From assembly GCF_902489635.1 (NCBI RefSeq), contig NZ_CABUAN010000011.1, forward strand, positions 1 through 56,443: a stretch of 56,443 nt of DNA. Direction: 5' to 3'. The notes under the pieces were generated by a model. The model did no database searches and was not told the DNA's origin. It was given only the letters and a program-made list of their open reading frames with translations. Each line of letters opens with the position of its first letter. The first letter of the stretch is position 1. This DNA comes from an uncultured Porphyromonas sp. GTDB lineage: Bacteria; Bacteroidota; Bacteroidia; Bacteroidales; Porphyromonadaceae. This document shows, piece by piece, positions 52,087-56,443 of the stretch. Made by a program: the position numbers and the translations under genes.

Positions 52087-52125
52087 AGGTAGGCCGCTCT
52101 TATGAGCAGTGCTACTTAGTTTTTT
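52087..52125 (+). terminator. Terminator-like hairpin in the sdh leader
   Basis: AGGTAG..GCTC pairs with GAGC..CTACTT (about 12 bp with one bulge and one mismatch), loop TTAT, followed after AG by TTTTTT. It lies between the predicted start of transcription and sdhC, so it may attenuate the operon or end a short leader RNA. Confidence 0.5.
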
Positions 52126-52189
52126 GCTATGTCTAGACAGACCAATAGTCATTGATAACAACATCACTTAAGTAACCAAACGAACAAAT

Positions 52190-52933
52190 ATGTGGATCTT
52201 TAAATCATCGATCGGAAGAAAGTTCATCATGAGTCTCTCAGGACTCTTCTTGATTATCTTCCTATTGCTACATGGCAGCATCAACTTGCTGGCCGTCTAC
52301 GATGCTATCAACGTGAATAGCGAGTTCCCTACGGATCTGTACAATCAGGCCTGCCACGTCATGGGTACCAATATCTTGGTACAGATTATGGTACCTGTCC
52401 TCGCGTTAGGCTTCATTGTACATATTATCTATGCGGCCTGGCTGACGCTACTCAATCGCAAGGCTCGTGGTAATGATCGCTACGCTATCTTCACTCGTGC
52501 TAAGATAGACTGGGCTAGCAAGAATATGTTTGTCCTAGGCATCATCGTTTTGGGGCTACTAGTCTTCCACCTGACGCACTTCTGGAGCAAGATGCAGCTA
52601 CAAGAGTGGACCGGCGGTCAGAGTGCCGAGGGCTATCAGCTCGTCGTGCAGACTTTTAGTAATATTTGGGTGGTAATCCTATACCTCGTATGGCTCGTAG
52701 CTATCTGGTTCCACTTGACACACGGCTTCTGGAGTGCCTTCCAGACACTAGGATGGAACAATAAGAAGTGGTTCAACCGCCTCCATGTCATCAGCTACAT
52801 CGTCGCTACACTACTGGTACTCATCTTTGTCGTTGTAGTCGTTTACTTCGGCTTCATCTACTCAGGTCCTGAGAGTCTTAATGAGGCTATCCCCTACGCT
52901 GAGGATACTGTAGCTTCTCTTCCTATCATCTAA
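52190..52933 (+). CDS. sdhC: Succinate dehydrogenase/fumarate reductase cytochrome b subunit
   Basis: A 247-residue inner-membrane protein with five transmembrane helices (about 15-33, 60-82, 108-128, 150-175 and 200-228). It belongs to the b558 type that carries two hemes. Candidate axial histidines lie in LLLHGSIN (H28), FIVHIIYA, LVFHLTHFW and FHLTHGFW. It anchors the catalytic subunits and passes electrons to or from menaquinone. It is the first gene of sdhCAB. Confidence 0.94.
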   Translation: MWIFKSSIGRKFIMSLSGLFLIIFLLLHGSINLLAVYDAINVNSEFPTDLYNQACHVMGTNILVQIMVPVLALGFIVHIIYAAWLTLLNRKARGNDRYAIFTRAKIDWASKNMFVLGIIVLGLLVFHLTHFWSKMQLQEWTGGQSAEGYQLVVQTFSNIWVVILYLVWLVAIWFHLTHGFWSAFQTLGWNNKKWFNRLHVISYIVATLLVLIFVVVVVYFGFIYSGPESLNEAIPYAEDTVASLPII

Positions 52934-52961
52934 TCTACGAACTATCTTAACTATCAGAGAT

Positions 52962-54905
52962 ATGAGCGAACTAAATGCCAAAATCCCAGCAGGTGCTTTA
53001 GCTGAGAAGTGGACTAACTATAAGAATCATCAGAAGCTGGTCAACCCCGCTAACAAGCGTCTCCTCGACGTCATCGTTGTGGGTACAGGTCTAGCAGGAG
53101 CCTCTGCAGCGGCTTCTCTAGGAGAGCTCGGCTTCAACGTGCTAAACTTCTGTATACAGGACTCACCACGACGTGCACACTCCATTGCTGCACAGGGTGG
53201 TGTCAACGCTGCAAAGAACTATCAGAACGACGGTGACTCCATCTACCGTCTCTACTACGATACCATCAAGGGTGGCGACTACCGCGCTCGTGAGGCAAAT
53301 GTCTATCGTCTCGCAGAGGTATCTAACGAAATCATCGACCAGTGTGTTGCTCAGGGCGTCCCCTTCGCACGTGAGTATGGTGGTCTACTAGATAACCGTT
53401 CCTTCGGAGGTGCGCAGGTATCCCGTACATTCTACGCTCGTGGTCAGACGGGGCAGCAGCTACTCCTCGGTGCTTACTCAGCACTCAGCCGTCAGGTACA
53501 CAAGGGTAGTGTCAAGCTCTACACCCGCCACGAGATGCTAGACCTAGTCATCATCGATGGTCGCGCTAGAGGTATCATCGCCCGCAACCTAGTCACAGGT
53601 GCTATCGAGCGCTTTGCTGCTCATGCCGTTGTGATCGCTACGGGTGGCTATGGTAATGCTTTCTACCTTACGACGAATGCTATTGCCTCCAATGGATCAG
53701 CTGCTTGGCAGTGCTATAAGAAGGGTGCTTACTTTGGCAATCCCTGTATGGCGCAGATCCACCCGACCTGTATCCCCGAGCACGGAGACTTCCAGTCCAA
53801 GCTAACGCTTATGTCTGAGTCTCTCCGTAACGATGGACGTATCTGGGTACCCAAGAAGCTGGAGGACGCTAAGGCACTACAAGCTGGTACCAAGAAGGCA
53901 AACGACATCCCCGAGGAGGATCGTGACTTCTACCTCGAGCGTCGCTATCCCGCCTTCGGTAACCTAGTACCTCGTGACGTCGCTAGCCGCGCTGCCAAGG
54001 AGCGTTGCGATGCTGGCTTTGGAGTCAATAATACGGGTCTCGCTGTCTTCCTAGACTTTAAGTATGCTATCGAGCGTATGGGGCGTGATGTTGTTGCGGA
54101 CAAGTATGGCAACCTCTTCCAGATGTACGAGCAGATCACTGCCGACAATCCTTACGAGACCCCGATGATGATTTACCCAGCTATCCACTACACGATGGGT
54201 GGTCTATGGGTCGACTACGAGCTACAGACCACTATCCCTGGGCTCTTCGCTATCGGTGAGGCAAACTTCTCCGACCACGGTGCTAACCGTCTCGGTGCTT
54301 CAGCCCTCATGCAGGGTCTGGCCGATGGTTACTTTATCCTGCCCTATACGATACAGAACTACCTCTCAGATCAGATCCAGGTACCGCACTTTAGCGTCGA
54401 CCACAAGGAGTTTGACGAGGCTGAGAAGGCACTCAAGGAGCGCATCCAGCGCATCGCCTCGATGCATGGTAAGCGTTCGGTCGATAGCATCCACAAGGAG
54501 CTAGGACACATCATGTGGGAGTATGTCGGTATGGCACGCTCTAAGGAGAGCCTGCAGACAGGTATTGAGAAGATCAAGGCACTGCGCAAGGTCTTCTGGA
54601 GTGACCTCCATCTACCAGGTAAGGTAGATGATCTCAACATCGAGCTAGAGAAGGCTCTGCGTCTAGCAGACTTCCTAGAGATCGGCGAGCTCATGGCACA
54701 CGATGCCCTCGACCGTGAGGAGAGCTGTGGTGGACACTTCCGCATAGAGCATCAGACCGAGGAGGGTGAGGCAAAGCGTGACGATGAGAACTTTGCTTAC
54801 GTCTCCTGCTGGGAGTATCAAGGCGAAGGGCAAGACCCTGTCATGCACAAGGAGCCACTGGTATACGAATTCACCGAGCGTCTCCAGCGTAACTATAAGA
54901 ACTAA
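52962..54905 (+). CDS. sdhA: Succinate dehydrogenase/fumarate reductase flavoprotein subunit
   Basis: A 647-residue catalytic subunit. The FAD site opens VVGTGLAGASAAASL at about 34-48. The covalent FAD histidine is expected in RRAHSIAAQGG (H75). Active-site motifs include GAQVSRTFYARGQTG near 150-164 and IHYTMGGLW near 408. In a fermenting anaerobe it most likely runs as fumarate reductase. Start is 28 nt after sdhC. Confidence 0.96.
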   Translation: MSELNAKIPAGALAEKWTNYKNHQKLVNPANKRLLDVIVVGTGLAGASAAASLGELGFNVLNFCIQDSPRRAHSIAAQGGVNAAKNYQNDGDSIYRLYYDTIKGGDYRAREANVYRLAEVSNEIIDQCVAQGVPFAREYGGLLDNRSFGGAQVSRTFYARGQTGQQLLLGAYSALSRQVHKGSVKLYTRHEMLDLVIIDGRARGIIARNLVTGAIERFAAHAVVIATGGYGNAFYLTTNAIASNGSAAWQCYKKGAYFGNPCMAQIHPTCIPEHGDFQSKLTLMSESLRNDGRIWVPKKLEDAKALQAGTKKANDIPEEDRDFYLERRYPAFGNLVPRDVASRAAKERCDAGFGVNNTGLAVFLDFKYAIERMGRDVVADKYGNLFQMYEQITADNPYETPMMIYPAIHYTMGGLWVDYELQTTIPGLFAIGEANFSDHGANRLGASALMQGLADGYFILPYTIQNYLSDQIQVPHFSVDHKEFDEAEKALKERIQRIASMHGKRSVDSIHKELGHIMWEYVGMARSKESLQTGIEKIKALRKVFWSDLHLPGKVDDLNIELEKALRLADFLEIGELMAHDALDREESCGGHFRIEHQTEEGEAKRDDENFAYVSCWEYQGEGQDPVMHKEPLVYEFTERLQRNYKN

Positions 54906-54929
54906 GCAACCCTGTAGATAATCATAGCA

Positions 54930-55685
54930 ATGGATCACAATATAAATATCAAAGTCAAGGTATGGCGTCAGAGAGGTCCCCGCGAGAAGGGACACTTTGA
55001 GACCTATGCACTCAAGGATGTGCCTCAGAGCGCTTCTTTTCTTGAGATGATCGACATACTCAACGAGCAGCTCATTGCCGAGGATAAGGAACCCGTTATC
55101 TACGACCACGACTGTCGTGAGGGTATCTGCGGTATGTGCTCTATGTATATCAATGGGCATCCACACGGTCCTGTCAGTGCTATCACCACTTGTCAGCTAC
55201 ACATGCGTACCTTCAAGGAGGGTGATACCATCACTGTAGAGCCTTGGAGATCTGCCGGCTTCCCGATCATTCGTGACTTGATGGTCGACCGCTCTGCCTA
55301 TGACAAGATCATACAGGCTGGTGGTTACGTCTCTGTCAATACAGGTGGTGTACCTGATGCTAACTCGATCCCCATCCCCAAGCACAAGGCTGACGAAGCG
55401 ATGGATGCAGCTTCTTGCATCGGCTGTGGCGCTTGCGCTGCTGCCTGCAAAAACGGCTCCGCTATGCTCTTCGTCTCTGCTAAGGTGAGTCAGCTGGCCC
55501 TGCTACCTCAGGGACGTGCTGAGGCGCACAAGCGTGCCAAGGCGATGATCGCTAAGATGGATGAGCTAGGTTTCGGTAACTGTACGAATACACGTGCCTG
55601 CGAGCTGGAGTGCCCCAAGAGTGTCTCTATCAGCCACATCGCACGCCTCAACCGTCAGTTCATCGGTGCTAAGCTGAGCGACTAG
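54930..55685 (+). CDS. sdhB: Succinate dehydrogenase/fumarate reductase iron-sulfur subunit
   Basis: A 251-residue protein with three Fe-S clusters. The [2Fe-2S] site is CREGICGMCSMY plus a later TTCQL, and the [4Fe-4S] and [3Fe-4S] ligands are in CIGCGACAAACKNG (about 161-174) and the late CTNTRACELECPKS. It carries electrons between the flavin and the cytochrome b hemes. A strong terminator ends the operon. Confidence 0.96.
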   Translation: MDHNINIKVKVWRQRGPREKGHFETYALKDVPQSASFLEMIDILNEQLIAEDKEPVIYDHDCREGICGMCSMYINGHPHGPVSAITTCQLHMRTFKEGDTITVEPWRSAGFPIIRDLMVDRSAYDKIIQAGGYVSVNTGGVPDANSIPIPKHKADEAMDAASCIGCGACAAACKNGSAMLFVSAKVSQLALLPQGRAEAHKRAKAMIAKMDELGFGNCTNTRACELECPKSVSISHIARLNRQFIGAKLSD

Positions 55686-55716
55686 CGAGACAGGATGTCT
55701 CATCCTATAAATATAT

Positions 55717-55758
55717 AGGTAGTACTCTCCCGTTCAGAGAGAGTGCTACCTATTTTTT
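55717..55758 (+). terminator. Intrinsic terminator of sdhCAB
   Basis: A 13-bp stem AGGTAGTACTCTC/GAGAGTGCTACCT (one G-U) is followed by ATTTTTTTG. The stem resembles that of the terminator at 43573. Confidence 0.92.
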
Positions 55759-55855
55759 TGATTATCGAAGTCTAGAGGGGCTTGTAACTATCGAAAAGGC
55801 AACAAGCTCGTCTATATAAACCGATAAGGTTACTGACTGCAACTCAGATTGGATT

Positions 55856-56227
55856 ATGCTCAGACAGCTTCTTCTTGTAGCTCTAGGTGGTGCTCTCGGG
55901 AGTGCTATGCGCTACCTTACAGCCATCTTGCTAGCCCGTCACTATACGGGCTCTATACCCTTGGCCACACTCGTAGTCAACGTCTTGGGTTGCTTTCTCA
56001 TAGGTCTATTGATCGGCTTGTGTAGCGATACAGCGCATCTTCGGTTGCTCTTTATCACAGGCTTTTGCGGTGGGTTCACCACCTTCTCGACCTTTACAGC
56101 AGAGAGCTACGCCATGCTTCGTGAGGGCACTTATGGGCTAGCCATCCTCTATATTGTGGGCAGCGTGCTGATCGGCCTGCTCGCTCTCTGGGTAGGCGTA
56201 TACTTGTCACGCGCCATCGCTCCCTGA
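55856..56227 (+). CDS. crcB: Fluoride ion channel CrcB/Fluc
   Basis: A 123-residue four-helix membrane protein that exports fluoride as an antiparallel dimer. Signatures are LGGALGSAMRYL at about 9-20, LVVNVLGCFLIG at 40-51 and GFCGGFTTFSTFTAES at about 70-85, which holds the Phe box and the TTFSTF fluoride track. Length is normal. I saw no fluoride riboswitch in the 5759-5855 part of the 55-kb region upstream (55759-55855). Confidence 0.93.
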   Translation: MLRQLLLVALGGALGSAMRYLTAILLARHYTGSIPLATLVVNVLGCFLIGLLIGLCSDTAHLRLLFITGFCGGFTTFSTFTAESYAMLREGTYGLAILYIVGSVLIGLLALWVGVYLSRAIAP

Positions 56228-56388
56228 TAGTCTGCAGTCTGAAGCCAAAGGAGCATAGGAGGCGAAGGGGGGCGACGTCTTGCTTTGACAGTGACGGACG
56301 CACAGACGATCTGCTCCAGAGCCGAGCGAACCCACAAATAGCTGTCGGTCTCTAACCTCTAATATCTAACTTCTAACCTCTAATCTCC

Positions 56389-56443
56389 ATTTACATATCT
56401 TTACGGGAAAATTCGTCCGATTCCCTCCTTTCTCGAATATCCA
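56389..56443. repeat. Right-end partial copy of element R
   Basis: Bases 56389-56443 match 29062-29116 with one clear mismatch and end within the first CCACGTGG unit. Preceding it is a CTCTAAC-type run, as at 29037-29062. Confidence 0.88.

Noticed and set aside
55759..55855. Fluoride riboswitch before crcB
   Set aside because: No match to the conserved fluoride pseudoknot could be found; only a weak GCTTGT/ACAAGC hairpin.

Overview
The window looks like one chromosomal contig from a Bacteroidota bacterium of the Porphyromonas group, with a moderate-GC genome close to P. asaccharolytica or P. uenonis rather than P. gingivalis. This placement is inference. It rests on type IX secretion (T9SS) parts and cargo, Bacteroidota-style promoters (-7 box TAnnTTTG with TTTG about 19-20 nt upstream), the near absence of Shine-Dalgarno sequences, a fused MurF-Alr, a five-helix succinate dehydrogenase/fumarate reductase cytochrome b, and histidine catabolism through glutamate formimidoyltransferase.

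Layout. 0.2-1.5 kb: a THUMP-like methyltransferase, then tRNA-Cys. 1.9-7.9 kb: an RND efflux operon (TolC, membrane fusion protein, permease, PG0541-family partner). 8.1-9.9 kb: an AT-rich leucine-rich-repeat T9SS cargo gene between 20-bp direct repeats. 10.4-13.2 kb: a GH3-family adenylating enzyme and the T9SS Plug (DUF5103). 13.6-17.4 kb: a TPR lipoprotein and gyrA. 17.4-19.3 kb: about 1.9 kb with no protein gene, holding a 22-bp-period palindrome array and five tandem small-RNA cassettes. 19.3-28.8 kb: a minus-strand run of MATE, prmA, gyrB, three glycosyltransferases and an LtaS-like enzyme. 28.9-29.5 kb: a composite of dispersed repeats. 29.6-33.7 kb: ruvB, xseA and a 5'-nucleotidase. 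33.8-35.3 kb: a DUF438/DUF1858 pair. 35.8-37.8 kb: a DUF488 gene that looks transferred, arginine decarboxylase, rpiB and a small membrane protein. 37.9-43.5 kb: PorW/SprE and two outer-membrane proteins. 43.6-47.2 kb: a GSCFA protein and MurF-Alr. 47.3-51.8 kb: histidine degradation (ftcD, hutI, cyclodeaminase, hutH; no hutU). 52.2-55.7 kb: sdhCAB. 55.9-56.2 kb: crcB.

The protein genes are mostly ordinary. The unusual material is intergenic. (1) Five tandem cassettes on the minus strand between 18.10 and 19.18 kb each have a near-identical promoter and then a different short structured RNA; four end in a clear or plausible terminator. (2) Six arrays of 14-18-nt palindromes repeat at about 22 bp, strictly so at two loci; each has its own core sequence, and all lie beside promoters. 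(3) A flawless 9-bp CTAG array of eight copies is mirror-symmetric inside a 19-bp inverted repeat. Both ends of the window fall inside copies of the dispersed element that is complete near 29.06-29.36 kb, so assembly probably broke at repeats.
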